A stretch of DNA of 64,000 nt from Aldehydirespirator sp965203635 (GCA_965203635.1 OZ241903.1:2976001-3040000), one strand, 5' to 3'. Shown: positions 16,603 to 26,942, counted from the stretch's first letter. The notes: generated from the sequence alone by a model not told the origin. Numbers and translations: made by a program.

Positions 16603-17544
16603 TCAACCGGCCAGCAGCGCGATGCTCACCACCCACAGGCCCAGCAGCACAACGCCGTCGATGCGGCTGACCTTGCGGCCGATGGCCATCGCCACCCAGC
16701 TCACCACGCAGATGACCACCATCATCAACGATCCGCGAGTCTGCACAGTGACATCACCGACCGGTCCCGGCCCCACCAGACCGATCGCGCCGCCCACCGC
16801 CAGCGAATTGAACACGTTGCTGCCCAGCAGGTTGCCGACCAGGAGTTCGGTCTCGCGCTGGCGGGCCGCGGCCACCGCGGTGACCAGCTCTGGTGCCGAT
16901 GTGCCCACCGCGACCATCGTGTACCCCACGAAGCCGCCCGACAGGTTGAGCTCCTCCGCCACCCGCTCGGCCCCCTCCACCAGGACGTAGGCCGAGCCGG
17001 CCACCAGAGCAAGCGACACGATGGTGCGCACGATCTCGACGCCGAGGGCAGGAGGATGCTCGCCCACTAGTTCGGAGAGGTCCTCCATGTCGGCATCGCC
17101 GGTGCGGGACCCGCGCAGTACCAGCACGAACCAAGCCACCAGCGCAGCCACCAGCACGATCCCCTCGAGGCGACTGACGTCGCCCTGCACGAGCAGGGCG
17201 AACAGGGCGACGGCGGCGACCGACACGATCGCGTCCCGGCGCACCACGCTGGAGCTCACCGGGACAACGGCCACGAACGAGGCCGCGCCCAGCACCAGGG
17301 AGATGTTGGCCACGTTGGAGCCGACGATGTTGCCGACGCCGATGTCCAGCCGGCCGTTGGCCGCGGCCACCGTCGAGACCAGCATCTCCGGCGCACTGGT
17401 GCCGAAGCCCACAACGACCGCTCCCACCACGATCGGAGCCATCCTCAGCACGACCGCCAGACGAGCAGCCCCCCTCACGAACTGGTCGGCCGCCAGCGAC
17501 AGCACGACCAGCCCGACGACGGACAGAACGAGGCCGAGCAACAT
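16603..17544 (-). CDS. CaCA-family Na+/Ca2+ (or K+-dependent) exchanger
   Basis: 313-aa integral membrane antiporter with about ten hydrophobic helices. The two inverted alpha-repeats are clear: GFGTSAPEMLVSTVAA with GNIVGSNVANISLVLG in the first half and AVGTSAPELVTAVAAA with GNLLGSNVFNSLAVGG in the second. Their Glu and Asn residues bind the cation. It resembles YrbG/MJ0091-type exchangers. It lies between ftsK (68 bp upstream) and the glutaminyl cyclase. Ion specificity cannot be read from the sequence. Confidence 0.92.
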   Translation of the reverse strand: MLLGLVLSVVGLVVLSLAADQFVRGAARLAVVLRMAPIVVGAVVVGFGTSAPEMLVSTVAAANGRLDIGVGNIVGSNVANISLVLGAASFVAVVPVSSSVVRRDAIVSVAAVALFALLVQGDVSRLEGIVLVAALVAWFVLVLRGSRTGDADMEDLSELVGEHPPALGVEIVRTIVSLALVAGSAYVLVEGAERVAEELNLSGGFVGYTMVAVGTSAPELVTAVAAARQRETELLVGNLLGSNVFNSLAVGGAIGLVGPGPVGDVTVQTRGSLMMVVICVVSWVAMAIGRKVSRIDGVVLLGLWVVSIALLAG

Positions 17545-17612
17545 CGACAGGGTCCTAGAGCGCGGCGGGTGGCATCATCGCCGGCGACCGCAGAACCCGG
17601 CGGATGGCCATC

Positions 17613-20099
17613 TCAATGGGTCTGCCTGCTCTCGAGTTCCTCGGGACTGATGAGAACCTCGCGGGCCTTCGAGCCGGTCGACGGGCCGACGACACCTCGC
17701 TGTTCGAGCAGGTCCATGATCCGACCTGCCCTGGCGAACCCCACTCGCAGCCGGCGCTGGAGCATGGATGTGGAACCGAGTTGCGTCTCGACCACCAGTG
17801 CCATGGCCGCCTCCAGCAGCTCGTCCCCGTCATCGGTGGTGTCGTGCGGGGGCGCCTCCGTGATGCTCGACGGCATGATCGGCGCTCCGCCCAAGTCCGG
17901 TGCTGAGACTGCGGCGGACTCGCTCGCGGGGGAATCCTCGGTGGAGACCGAGGGATCGTCGTGGAAGTCGGGGGCCTGCTCCACCCAGTGGGACACCACG
18001 GCGCGTACCTCGTCCTCCGTGACCCAGCATCCCTGGATTCGGTGGGGTGTCGACGACGACGGTCCGAGCCACAGCATGTCGCCCTGGCCGACCAGCCGCT
18101 CGGCGCCAGGCTGGTCGAGGATGACCCGCGAGTCGGTCAGGCTCGACACCGCGAACGCCAGCCGGGCCGGGATGTTGGCCTTGATCACGCCGGTGATGAT
18201 GTTCACCGACGGCCGCTGCGTGGCGATCACGAGATGGATCCCAACCGCGCGGGCCATCTGAGCAATGCGGGCGATCGACTCCTCGACATCGCGTGCGGCC
18301 ACCATCATCAGGTCGGCAAGCTCGTCCACCACCACCAGCACGAATGGCAGGCGCTGGTACCGAAGAGGCTCACCGTCGGCGTCCCGTGCCCCAGCGGGGG
18401 GTTCAAGGGTGTCGGCGTCGACCGCGGCGTTGTAGCCGGCGATGTCGCGGAAGCTGGTCTCGTGGAGCAGGTCGTAGCGGCGCTCCATCTCCCGCACGGC
18501 CCAGCTCAGCGCATTGGCCGCCTTGCGGGGATCGGTGACCGGCGCGGTGAGCAGGTGCGGGACGCGGTCGTACTGGCCCATCTCGACCCGCTTGGGGTCG
18601 ACGAGGATCATGCGCACGTCCTCGGGTGTGGAGCGCATCAGCACCGACGTGATCAAGGAGTTGAGGCACGACGACTTCCCGGCACCGGTGGCTCCCGCGA
18701 TCAACAGGTGCGGCGTGGTCGCCAGGTTCATCATGATGGCGTGCCCGTTGATGTCCCGGCCGATGGCCACCTCCATGGGGTGATCGGCGCTGGCCGCCTC
18801 CCGCGAGCGCAGCACGTCGCCGAGGCGCACGATCTGGCGGTCCAGGTTGGGAACCTCCACGCCGATGGCGCGGCGGCCGGGTATGGGCGACAGGATGCGT
18901 ACGTCGGGCGAGGCCATGGCCAGGGCGATGTCCTTGCGCAGGCTCTCGAGCTTCGACACCCGCACTCCCTCGCCCAGCTCCAGCACGAAACGGGTGACGG
19001 TGGGCCCCACGACCGGCTCCAACAGCAGGGTGGGGACGTCGAAGCGGGCCAGCGTGGCCTGCAAGAGCTGGCCACGCTCGGCCACCTCGGCCTTGTCGAT
19101 CTCCCGCGACGGGGTCGCAGCCAGAAGGTCCATCTTCGGGAGCTTCCACTTGGACCCCTCGCCGCGGCGCTTGGAACCCGCGGCCGGGCCCCTGGTTCTG
19201 GATGTCGAAGCGGCGCTGTGACCGGCAGATGAGATCTCCCGGAACGGAGCCGGCCCCAGCGCGGCAGAGGCTTCCGGTTCCGCCTCCGCCTCGCTCGAGG
19301 GCTCATCAGCGCCGGGCGATCCGGCATGAGGCTGCCCGTAGGGATGCGGGTCCGGAGGTGCGGGACCGGCCGGACCCTCCTTGATGTCGCTGAACAGGTT
19401 CACGACCGCGGCTCGCAGCAGCCGCCACAACGGGCTCAGCGCACCGGCCAGAGCGGCCAGCGCCGACCGCACTGTGAGCCCGGTGACGACGATGACGCCG
19501 ACCAGTCCCACGAACACAAGCAGCAGCACCGAACCCCATGCAGCCGTCCAGGCATGCAGGAAGCCACCGATGCCGACGCCCAGAGCGCCGCCTGCGGCGC
19601 CCAGCTCGTCCACGCCGTCACCCAGGCCGGGGCGGCCTCTGGACAGGTGCAGCAAACCGGTGGAGGACACCAGCAGCAGGACGCCGCCCAGCACCATCCT
19701 GACCGCGGAGTCGGACCGCTCGACCTGGGCGCGGCCGGCAGGCGGGTCGCCGTCAGCGCGGTCGCCACTGTCGCCTGCACCGTCCACCGCGCCGCCGCGA
19801 CGCCCGCCCCAGAGGGCCGCGGCCCCCATCGCGGCCAGCCCAACGGGGAGGGCCATGCGCACCAGACCGAAGCAGGCGGCGAGGGCACTGTCGACGCCCT
19901 CGCCCAGCGGTCCGGCCGCGGAGAACCAGACGCTCCCGGCCACCAGGAGGCCGGCCATGACCGCGGCCAGACCCCAGATGTCTCGGCGATGGCGGCTCAC
20001 CACCGAACCGACCGCAGCCGAGCCCCGGCGAGAGGCTCGCTTGCCCGCTGATGGCGCTTTCGCCCTGCGAGAGCTGGGATCGGCTCCTTTGGTCGCCAT
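17613..20099 (-). CDS. ftsK: DNA translocase FtsK
   Basis: Septum-anchored DNA pump for chromosome segregation. 828 aa: a basic N-terminus, about four membrane helices up to residue 215, a Pro/Glu/Ala-rich linker, then the motor. Walker A GATGAGKSS is at about 469-477 and Walker B LVVVDELAD at about 588-596, with ATQRPSVNIITG and QPGAERLVGQGDML. A winged-helix gamma domain at about 762-828 (LGSTSMLQRRLRVGFARAGR) would read polar KOPS-type sequences. It is downstream of rnj, as in other actinobacteria. Confidence 0.97.
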   Translation of the reverse strand: MATKGADPSSRRAKAPSAGKRASRRGSAAVGSVVSRHRRDIWGLAAVMAGLLVAGSVWFSAAGPLGEGVDSALAACFGLVRMALPVGLAAMGAAALWGGRRGGAVDGAGDSGDRADGDPPAGRAQVERSDSAVRMVLGGVLLLVSSTGLLHLSRGRPGLGDGVDELGAAGGALGVGIGGFLHAWTAAWGSVLLLVFVGLVGVIVVTGLTVRSALAALAGALSPLWRLLRAAVVNLFSDIKEGPAGPAPPDPHPYGQPHAGSPGADEPSSEAEAEPEASAALGPAPFREISSAGHSAASTSRTRGPAAGSKRRGEGSKWKLPKMDLLAATPSREIDKAEVAERGQLLQATLARFDVPTLLLEPVVGPTVTRFVLELGEGVRVSKLESLRKDIALAMASPDVRILSPIPGRRAIGVEVPNLDRQIVRLGDVLRSREAASADHPMEVAIGRDINGHAIMMNLATTPHLLIAGATGAGKSSCLNSLITSVLMRSTPEDVRMILVDPKRVEMGQYDRVPHLLTAPVTDPRKAANALSWAVREMERRYDLLHETSFRDIAGYNAAVDADTLEPPAGARDADGEPLRYQRLPFVLVVVDELADLMMVAARDVEESIARIAQMARAVGIHLVIATQRPSVNIITGVIKANIPARLAFAVSSLTDSRVILDQPGAERLVGQGDMLWLGPSSSTPHRIQGCWVTEDEVRAVVSHWVEQAPDFHDDPSVSTEDSPASESAAVSAPDLGGAPIMPSSITEAPPHDTTDDGDELLEAAMALVVETQLGSTSMLQRRLRVGFARAGRIMDLLEQRGVVGPSTGSKAREVLISPEELESRQTH

Positions 20100-20151
20100 G
20101 AAGGGTGACGCTACCAGTGACGCCCGACCGCCCCGTGAACCCCCGACACTC

Positions 20152-21807
20152 TCAGAAGGTGATCACCGGGACGATGACGGGACGGCGGCGGGTGCGCTCC
20201 CGCGAGATGCGCCGGGCTGTTCGCAACACCAGATCGGCCAGCGCCTCCCGGTCGCGGTCGCCGCCCTCCAAGGCACCCCTCACCGCTGTCTCTACGCCGT
20301 CGGCCACGGCGGCCTCGTGGCCCACCAGGGCCGGATGCTCCACCCATCCCCGCGACACGATCTCGGGACTGGAGGCCAGCGAGCCCAGCTCCAGGTCGAC
20401 GCTCACCACCACGGCCACGAAGCCGTCGGCGCCGAGTTTCCGCCTCTCGTTCAGGACTGTCGAGCCCAAGTCCCCGACCGTTCCGTCGACATAGACATGG
20501 TCGCCGCCCACCGATCCGGCCTGGAGCAGGCCCTCGTCGGTCAACTTGATCCGGTCGCCGTCGCAGCACAGCACCACCCGCTCGGCGGCCATGCCCATCT
20601 CGCGGGCGAGACGGGCGTGTGCGACCAGATGCTCGTACTCGCCGTGGACGGGCACGAACCACTCCGGCGATGCCACCGAGTGCAGGACCCTGAGTTCCTG
20701 CTGCTTGCCGTGACCGGAGGTGTGCACGTCGAGGTTGCCGGTGTGGAGCACGAGCGCGCCCCTGCGGGCCAGCCCGTTGCGAACCGCGCCCACCGAGGCC
20801 TCGTTGCCGGGGATCGGATGCGAGCTGAAGATCACCGTGTCCTCGGCGCCGATCTCGACCCACTTGCTGGTGCCCTCGGCCATCTGGGTCAGGGCGGCCC
20901 GGGGCTCGCCCTGCGATCCGGTGCACACGATCAGCACCTGTGACGGCTCGAGCCCCTCGAGGTCGGTGATGTCGCGCACGGCGTGATCAGGAACCCGCAG
21001 CAGGTTCAGCTCGCGGGCCAGCCCGACATTGCGCTGCATGGACAGACCCAGCGTCGCCACCGTGCGACCCGCGGCGACGGCTGCGTCCATCACCTGCTGG
21101 ATCCGGTGGATGTGGCTGGCGAATGCCCCGACGATCACCCTGCGGCCCTCCTGGTGGGCGATCACATCGTGCAGGACGTCGCCCACGTCTCGCTCCGAGC
21201 GCGACGATCCGGGCGCGTCGGCGTTGGTCGAGTCGGCCAGCAGCAGCCTGACCCCCGGATCGTCGGCCAGCGCCCCGATGCGGGAGAGCGCGGTCCGGCG
21301 GCCGTCCACCGGCGTGAGGTCGAGCTTGTAGTCGCTGGAGTGCAGGATCACTCCCTGCGGTGTGGAGAATGCCGTGATGAGTCCCCCCGGCACCGAATGG
21401 GTGACGGGCATCGCCTCGCACTGGAACGGTCCGGCCCGGAAGGAGTCCCCGTCGCTGACCTCGCGCAGCTCAGCCCGGTCGAGCAGGCCCGCCTCGGCGA
21501 GCTTGTGCCTCACCAGGCCGAGCGTGAACGCCGACCCGTAGACGGGGAACGACAGGTGCTCGAGCAGATGAGGGAGCGCTCCTATGTGATCCTCGTGGGC
21601 GTGGGTGGCGACGCACGCCTCGACTCCCCCGCTGTCCAGCAGCCATTCGAAGTCGGGCAGCACGGAGTCGACGCCGGGTAGGTCGTCGCCCGCGAACATA
21701 CGGCCGCAGTCGAGCAGCACCCGGCGGCCCGCGGTCTCGAGGACCGCGCAGTTCCGTCCGATCTCACCCAGGCCGCCCAGGAAGGTGACGGCGACGGGTG
21801 CGGCCAC
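20152..21807 (-). CDS. rnj: Ribonuclease J
   Basis: Metallo-beta-lactamase/beta-CASP ribonuclease with 5'-3' exonuclease and endonuclease activity in RNA maturation and decay. The zinc motif THAHEDHIGA spans 68-77; other markers are SSDYKLDL, ADSTNAD, CTGSQGEPRAAL, SSHPIPGNE and the dimer/C-terminal region ending VITF. Length is 551 aa, normal. It sits 17 bp after dapA and 52 bp before ftsK on the same strand. Confidence 0.96.
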   Translation of the reverse strand: MAAPVAVTFLGGLGEIGRNCAVLETAGRRVLLDCGRMFAGDDLPGVDSVLPDFEWLLDSGGVEACVATHAHEDHIGALPHLLEHLSFPVYGSAFTLGLVRHKLAEAGLLDRAELREVSDGDSFRAGPFQCEAMPVTHSVPGGLITAFSTPQGVILHSSDYKLDLTPVDGRRTALSRIGALADDPGVRLLLADSTNADAPGSSRSERDVGDVLHDVIAHQEGRRVIVGAFASHIHRIQQVMDAAVAAGRTVATLGLSMQRNVGLARELNLLRVPDHAVRDITDLEGLEPSQVLIVCTGSQGEPRAALTQMAEGTSKWVEIGAEDTVIFSSHPIPGNEASVGAVRNGLARRGALVLHTGNLDVHTSGHGKQQELRVLHSVASPEWFVPVHGEYEHLVAHARLAREMGMAAERVVLCCDGDRIKLTDEGLLQAGSVGGDHVYVDGTVGDLGSTVLNERRKLGADGFVAVVVSVDLELGSLASSPEIVSRGWVEHPALVGHEAAVADGVETAVRGALEGGDRDREALADLVLRTARRISRERTRRRPVIVPVITF

Positions 21808-21824
21808 TTGCCTGCGGACGGCGG

Positions 21825-22781
21825 TCAGCCCGTGCCGACCGGAGCCGGCTCGGCGGGCACCTCAGGGGCCGCTTCCGCCTGCTGCTCGGGCTCCGGCTCG
21901 GAGCCGCGCAGTGCGGCGAGGACCTCCCTGGCCTGGTCCTCCAGTCCGGGGGGCTCCGGTCCCATGGGCAGGCGGCATGGCCCTGCCGGAAGTCCCAGCA
22001 CCCTCATCATGCACTTGGTGGGCACGGGGTTGGGAGCCGCGTCGCCGGTCTCGAAGTCGTAGGAGTCGAGCAGCCGCCGGTTGATGGCTGTCGCCTCGGC
22101 GACCCGACCGCTCTCGAACGCGTCGAACATGGCCGCCATCTCCCTCCCCGCCCAGTGGGTGGCCACGCCGATGACGCCCACCGCGCCGATCGACATGAGC
22201 GGCAAGGTGAGCGAGTCGTCGCCCGAGTACACCTCGAAGCCGTCCGGCGCCATCTCCAGCAGGCGGGCCGTCTCTGCGGGAGAACCGGCCGCGTCCTTGA
22301 GCCCGACGATGTTGGGAACCTCGTAGGCCAGCCGGACCAGGGTCTCGGTGGCGACCTTGCGGCCGGTGCGGCCGGGTATGTCGTAGATGATCACCGGCAG
22401 GTCCGTTGCGGCCGCGCAGTGGCGGAAGTGCGTGTCCAGCCCGGCTTGCGACGGCCGGTTGTAGTAGCCGGCCACATGCAGGATCCCGTCCGCCCCGGCG
22501 CGGGTGCACCGCTCGGTGAGGTCGATGGCGGCTCGGGTGTCGTTGCTGCCGGCTCCCGCCACCACGGGCACATCGACCGCGGCCACCACCGCAGCCACGA
22601 GTTCGGCCTGCTCGGAGTGGGTGAGAGTGGGGCTCTCCCCGGTGGTTCCGGCCACCACCAGGCCCTCGTTGCCGTTGGCGACGAGCCACCCCGCAAGGCG
22701 AGCCGCTCCGTCGAGGTCGAGCACGCCGTCCTCGGTGAAGGGGGTGACCATCGCGGTCAGCACGCGTCCGAAACGGCCCAT
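21825..22781 (-). CDS. dapA: 4-hydroxy-tetrahydrodipicolinate synthase DapA
   Basis: Condenses pyruvate with aspartate semialdehyde, the first committed step of DAP/lysine synthesis. TIM-barrel landmarks are GTTGESPTLT (Thr46/47), YYNRP with Tyr107, IIYDIPGRTG with Tyr133, and VGLKDAAG where Lys162 forms the Schiff base. After about residue 285 there is a Pro/Glu/Ala-rich tail beyond the usual length. It is four bases downstream of the SURF1 gene, with dapB beyond that. Confidence 0.95.
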   Translation of the reverse strand: MGRFGRVLTAMVTPFTEDGVLDLDGAARLAGWLVANGNEGLVVAGTTGESPTLTHSEQAELVAAVVAAVDVPVVAGAGSNDTRAAIDLTERCTRAGADGILHVAGYYNRPSQAGLDTHFRHCAAATDLPVIIYDIPGRTGRKVATETLVRLAYEVPNIVGLKDAAGSPAETARLLEMAPDGFEVYSGDDSLTLPLMSIGAVGVIGVATHWAGREMAAMFDAFESGRVAEATAINRRLLDSYDFETGDAAPNPVPTKCMMRVLGLPAGPCRLPMGPEPPGLEDQAREVLAALRGSEPEPEQQAEAAPEVPAEPAPVGTG

Positions 22782-22784
22782 GGC

Positions 22785-23537
22785 CTACAACTGTAGTTCG
22801 GTACCGGGGGCTTCTTCGCGCCCGGCGACGACCCGGCGCAGGATGAGGCCGTACACCACGATCGCGCCGGCCGAGAAGAAGAACCACTGGAACGCGTAGG
22901 ACAGGTGGGGTCCGTCGCCCAGATCCGGGTCGGGCACCGGCTCCGGCAGGCCTTCGGGCTGGGGCGGCGACTGGGCCCGCAGCCTGATCCACACCCCCTC
23001 CACGTCGACGCCGGAGACCTCGGCGAACCGGTCCAGGTCCATGCGGGAGATCTCGGGCACCTCCCTCGGAGCGGTCTCCGCGACCCTGCCGCCTCCGACA
23101 CTGTCGAACGCGAGCCCGACCACGACAACCTCTCCTGCCGGCGGGGCCGTGGTGCGTTGGTCGAGTCCGGTCAGGCTCCGCCGGGGGATCCAGCCCCTGA
23201 CCACCGCCACGGCCCGCCCGTCGTCGAGCTCCAGCGGCGTCGCCAGCCAGAAGCCCGGCTGCCCGCCGCTGCTCCGGTTGCCGATGCGCACTTCTGCGTC
23301 CGCGAGGTAGGCACCGGTTGCTGCCACCGCGGTGTATTCGGGTGGGAGCCCGCGCCGGTCGAGGTGGGCTGCGATGTCGAACGGGTCCTGGGAGATGGCC
23401 GCTGCGATCTCGGCGTTGTCGGTGCGGCGCTCGTCGAGTCGACGGAGCTGCCAGAACCCCAGGTTGACCATCAGCACGACCATCGCCAGCGCGAAGATGT
23501 GCGAGGCGATCCACCCCGGGGAGCTCAGCCGGCGCAC
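22785..23537 (-). CDS. SURF1-family cytochrome oxidase biogenesis protein
   Basis: 250-aa membrane protein with one N-terminal helix (IFALAMVVLMVNLGFWQL, including the family's G-x-W-Q-x-x-R motif) and one C-terminal helix (FQWFFFSAGAIVVYGLIL). These flank a periplasmic-side domain. In characterised systems SURF1 helps insert haem a into aa3-type oxidase. It is embedded between dapB and dapA with very short gaps, an operon position unrelated to respiration. Confidence 0.9.
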   Translation of the reverse strand: MRRLSSPGWIASHIFALAMVVLMVNLGFWQLRRLDERRTDNAEIAAAISQDPFDIAAHLDRRGLPPEYTAVAATGAYLADAEVRIGNRSSGGQPGFWLATPLELDDGRAVAVVRGWIPRRSLTGLDQRTTAPPAGEVVVVGLAFDSVGGGRVAETAPREVPEISRMDLDRFAEVSGVDVEGVWIRLRAQSPPQPEGLPEPVPDPDLGDGPHLSYAFQWFFFSAGAIVVYGLILRRVVAGREEAPGTELQL

Positions 23538-23558
23538 CCTACCCGCTCGGCCTCTGCC

Positions 23559-24290
23559 TCAGATTCCCAGAACCTCGCCGAGGCCGACGGTCAGGCCCGG
23601 CCCGAGAGTCACCACGCGCTTGGCCGCCAGGAGCATGCCCGGCATGAACGCCGATCGGTCGATGGTGTCGTGGCGGATCGTGAGGGTCTCGCCGGGGCCG
23701 CCGAGCAGCACCTCCTGGTGCGCGACCAGTCCCTTGAGGCGCACCGAGTGGACCGGGATCCCGGCCGGGCCGCGGCCGCCGCGTGCTCCGGGCAGGCTCT
23801 CGCTGGCCGTGGGGTCCGGCGCCCAGTCGTCGGAGGCCTCCGCCATGGCCTCGACCGTCACCATGGCCGTGCCCGAGGGGGCGTCCACCTTGCGGTCGTG
23901 GTGCAGCTCGATCACTTCGGCGGTGTCGAAGTACGGAGCGGCCAGAGCCGCGAACCGGGTCATGAGCACTGCGCCCACTGCGAAGTTCGGCGCGACGACG
24001 CAGTGGCTCCGCACGAAGCCGGCGCGCAAGTCATCCAGGTCGTCGGCGCCCAGACCGGAAGTTCCGATCACAGCGTTGATCCCGGCCGCGGCCAGCACGC
24101 CCATGTTGGCCCGGACCGCCTCCGCGACGGTGAAGTCCACCACCACCTCGACGCCCGCCTCGACGAACTCCTCGACCGAGCCGGCGGAGCCGATCGCGGC
24201 CAGCAGCTCGGTGTCGGGGTCGGCGTCGATGGCCCTGCAGGCCTCGGCGCCCATGCGTCCGGTGGCGCCGCAGACACCGAGCTTGATCAT
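23559..24290 (-). CDS. dapB: 4-hydroxy-tetrahydrodipicolinate reductase DapB
   Basis: NAD(P)H-dependent reductase, second step of the DAP branch. The dinucleotide loop GVCGATGRMG is at 5-14. Other motifs are VVDFTVAEAVRANM, VIGTSG, VVAPNFAVGAVLM and the catalytic/substrate region ELHHDRKVDAPSGTA, with the His-His and Lys residues of the family. 243 aa, normal. It begins 22 bp after pnp and precedes the SURF1 gene and dapA. Confidence 0.96.
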   Translation of the reverse strand: MIKLGVCGATGRMGAEACRAIDADPDTELLAAIGSAGSVEEFVEAGVEVVVDFTVAEAVRANMGVLAAAGINAVIGTSGLGADDLDDLRAGFVRSHCVVAPNFAVGAVLMTRFAALAAPYFDTAEVIELHHDRKVDAPSGTAMVTVEAMAEASDDWAPDPTASESLPGARGGRGPAGIPVHSVRLKGLVAHQEVLLGGPGETLTIRHDTIDRSAFMPGMLLAAKRVVTLGPGLTVGLGEVLGI

Positions 24291-24312
24291 GGCCGGCTAT
24301 CTAGCGAGCCAT

Positions 24313-26880
24313 CTAGCGAGGACCGCGGCCACCGCGGCGTCCGCCACGCCGGACCCGCGGATCCGGGCCCAGCTCGCCGAACTCGCGCTCGAGCTCCTGG
24401 TCGAAGGAATCCTCGAACGAGACCCCCTTGGCGCTGGACACCGGCGCGGACGGCCTCGACCGGGAGCCGGACCGATCCTCGCGGCGCGGCTCGCCGCCGG
24501 CGTGGTCGGCACGTCTCGGCTCCGATCGTCTCGGCTCGGGCCGGCCGCCGTCGCGATGGCGGCCGAAGCCCCCATCGCGGTCCGTCCGGCCAGAATCCCG
24601 CCCCGAGCCGGCGCCCGCAGCGCCACGGGACTCGCCCCGGCTCGCTCCGCCGTCGGTGCCGGCCCGGGACATCTCCCGGCGCCGGGCTGAGGGCGATTCG
24701 CCTCCGTCGGAGTCCTCCGACTTGGGAATGAGCGAGATCTTCCCGTTGGGGTCGACGTCCTCGACGATGACCTCCATCTCCTCACCGAGTTCGAGTACAT
24801 CCTCGACCCTGTCGATGCGCCTGCCGCCGCCCAGCTTGGAGATGTGCACCAGGCCGTCACGACCGGGCAGGATGTTCACGAACGCCCCGAACTTGGTGAT
24901 GTTCACCACCCGTCCCCGGTAGGTCGCGCCGACGTCGGCTGTGGGCGGATCCAGGATGAGCTTGATCTGCCGCTCGGCCTCCAGCACCGCGCCCCGGTCG
25001 GTGGAGGCGATGGCCACAATGCCGACCGCGCCGTCGTCGTCCACGCTGATGTCGGCGCCGGTCTCCGACTGGATGGCGTTGATCACCTTGCCCTTGGGTC
25101 CGATCACCTCGCCGATCTTCTCGACGGGGATCTCGAAGGAGGAGATCTTCGGCGCGGTGTCGCGCACCTCGGGCCTCGGCTCGATGATGGTCTCGGCCAT
25201 CGCGTCGAGAATGTCGAGGCGGGCCGAGTGCGCCTGCCGCAGCGCGTCGGCCAGCACCGACGCCGGGATGCCTGAGATCTTCGTGTCGAGCTGGAGCGCA
25301 GTGATGAAGTCGGTGGTCCCGGCCACCTTGAAGTCCATGTCTCCGAAGGCGTCCTCGGCGCCGAGGATGTCGGTGAGGGTCACCCAGGCGTCTTCGGCGT
25401 GGACCAGGCCCATGGCCACCCCCGCCACCGGCGCCTTGATCGGGACGCCGGCGTCCATCAACGACAGCGTGGACCCGCACACCGACGCCATCGAGCTCGA
25501 CCCGTTGGACGCCATCACCTCCGACACGGTGCGCACCGTGTAGGGCCAGTCCTCGAACCCGGGCACGACCGGGAACACGGCCCGCTCAGCGAGCGCACCG
25601 TGGCCGATCTCGCGCCGCTTGGGCCCGCGCATGAAGCCGGTCTCGCCGGTGCAGAACGGCGGGAAGTTGTAGTGGTGGAAGTAGCGCTTCTTCTCGGTGG
25701 GCGACAGGTCGTCGATCAGCATGTCGCTGCGGCCGATCCCGAGCGTGGTGAAGTTGAGCACCTGGGTCTCGCCCCGCTGGAACAGCCCCGAGCCGTGAGC
25801 CGTCGGGATCACCCCGACCCGGCACATCAGCGGGCGCAGCTGGTCGGTGGCGCGGCCGTCGATGCGGACGCCCTCAGCGACGATGCGACGCCGCACCGCC
25901 TCCTTGGTGACGGAGCGCACTGCGCTCTTGACCTGCCTGCCCACCGCGGGATCGTCACTGAAGCGGGCCTCCATCTCGGCCGCGATCTCGGCGCCCAGCG
26001 TGGATTCCGCGTCCTGGCGCTCGGTCTTGTCGGCGATCGTCTGCACGGCGGCGATGCGGTCGAGCGCCCCCTCGCGCACCGCGTCGAGGATCTCGTCGGT
26101 GTGGTCGACGGCCAGCGGTACCTCAATCTTCGTCACCGGGCCGACCGCGTCGATCACCTGCTGCTGGAGTTCGATCATCTCGCGGATCCAGGTCTTGGCC
26201 GCTTCCAGGCCGCCGGCGAGCACATCCTCATCGACCTTGGGCGTACCGTCCTGGTACAGCTCCCAGGTGGCGGAAGTGCCTCCGGCCTCGACCATCATCA
26301 CGGCGACGTCGTCACCGGCGAGCCGGCCGGCCACCACCATCTCGAAGGCAGAGCTCTCACCCTCCTCGTACGTCGGGAACGGCACCCACTCGCCCGACGA
26401 CGACCAGGCGACTCGCACTGCGCCGATCGGCCCGTCGAAGGGGATCGGCGAGATGCACAGCGCCAGGGAGGCCGCGTTGAGCGCCGCGATGTCGTAGGGA
26501 TGCGACTGGTCGGCACCGAGCACGGTGGCCACGACATGAACCTCGTTGCGGAACCCGTCGGGGAAGCTGGGCCTCAGGGGCCGGTCGATGAGCCGGCAGG
26601 TCAGGATGGCCTGCTCGCCGGCGCGGGCCTCGCGCCGGAAGAACGAGCCGGGGATGCGCCCCGCCGCGTACATCCGCTCCTCGACGTCGACGGTGAGGGG
26701 GAAGAAGTCGGCACCCTCCCGGGGCGACTTGGCGCAGGTGGCGGTGACGAGCACCACCGTGTCGCCCATGCGGGCGGTGACGGCGCCACCCGCGAGCGGG
26801 GCCAGCAGGCCCGTCTCGAAGGTGGCGTCCTTGCCTTCGGCGCGCGTGAACGCACCGTTGACGGAAATGGCTTCAGCCAT
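24313..26880 (-). CDS. pnp: Polyribonucleotide nucleotidyltransferase (PNPase)
   Basis: 3'-5' phosphorolytic exoribonuclease. ATG 26880 follows a good AGGAG and gives MAEAISVNGAFTRAEGKDAT; the longer frame is not needed. It has two RNase-PH domains (FFPLTVDVEERMYAAGRIPG; GSGLFQRGETQVL), then KH (IGEVIGPKGKVINAIQSETG) and S1 (GRVVNITKFGAFVNILPGRD) domains. A roughly 130-residue Arg/Gly/Asp/Ser-rich disordered tail follows and may bind RNA or partners. It follows rpsO, the conserved order, with two hairpins in the 222-bp gap. Confidence 0.97.
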   Translation of the reverse strand: MAEAISVNGAFTRAEGKDATFETGLLAPLAGGAVTARMGDTVVLVTATCAKSPREGADFFPLTVDVEERMYAAGRIPGSFFRREARAGEQAILTCRLIDRPLRPSFPDGFRNEVHVVATVLGADQSHPYDIAALNAASLALCISPIPFDGPIGAVRVAWSSSGEWVPFPTYEEGESSAFEMVVAGRLAGDDVAVMMVEAGGTSATWELYQDGTPKVDEDVLAGGLEAAKTWIREMIELQQQVIDAVGPVTKIEVPLAVDHTDEILDAVREGALDRIAAVQTIADKTERQDAESTLGAEIAAEMEARFSDDPAVGRQVKSAVRSVTKEAVRRRIVAEGVRIDGRATDQLRPLMCRVGVIPTAHGSGLFQRGETQVLNFTTLGIGRSDMLIDDLSPTEKKRYFHHYNFPPFCTGETGFMRGPKRREIGHGALAERAVFPVVPGFEDWPYTVRTVSEVMASNGSSSMASVCGSTLSLMDAGVPIKAPVAGVAMGLVHAEDAWVTLTDILGAEDAFGDMDFKVAGTTDFITALQLDTKISGIPASVLADALRQAHSARLDILDAMAETIIEPRPEVRDTAPKISSFEIPVEKIGEVIGPKGKVINAIQSETGADISVDDDGAVGIVAIASTDRGAVLEAERQIKLILDPPTADVGATYRGRVVNITKFGAFVNILPGRDGLVHISKLGGGRRIDRVEDVLELGEEMEVIVEDVDPNGKISLIPKSEDSDGGESPSARRREMSRAGTDGGASRGESRGAAGAGSGRDSGRTDRDGGFGRHRDGGRPEPRRSEPRRADHAGGEPRREDRSGSRSRPSAPVSSAKGVSFEDSFDQELEREFGELGPDPRVRRGGRRGGRGPR

Positions 26881-26942
26881 GGATCTACTCCTCAGGGACC
26901 CCGTCCAGGGGACCCGATCTGGGCACGACCCCGCCAGTTCCC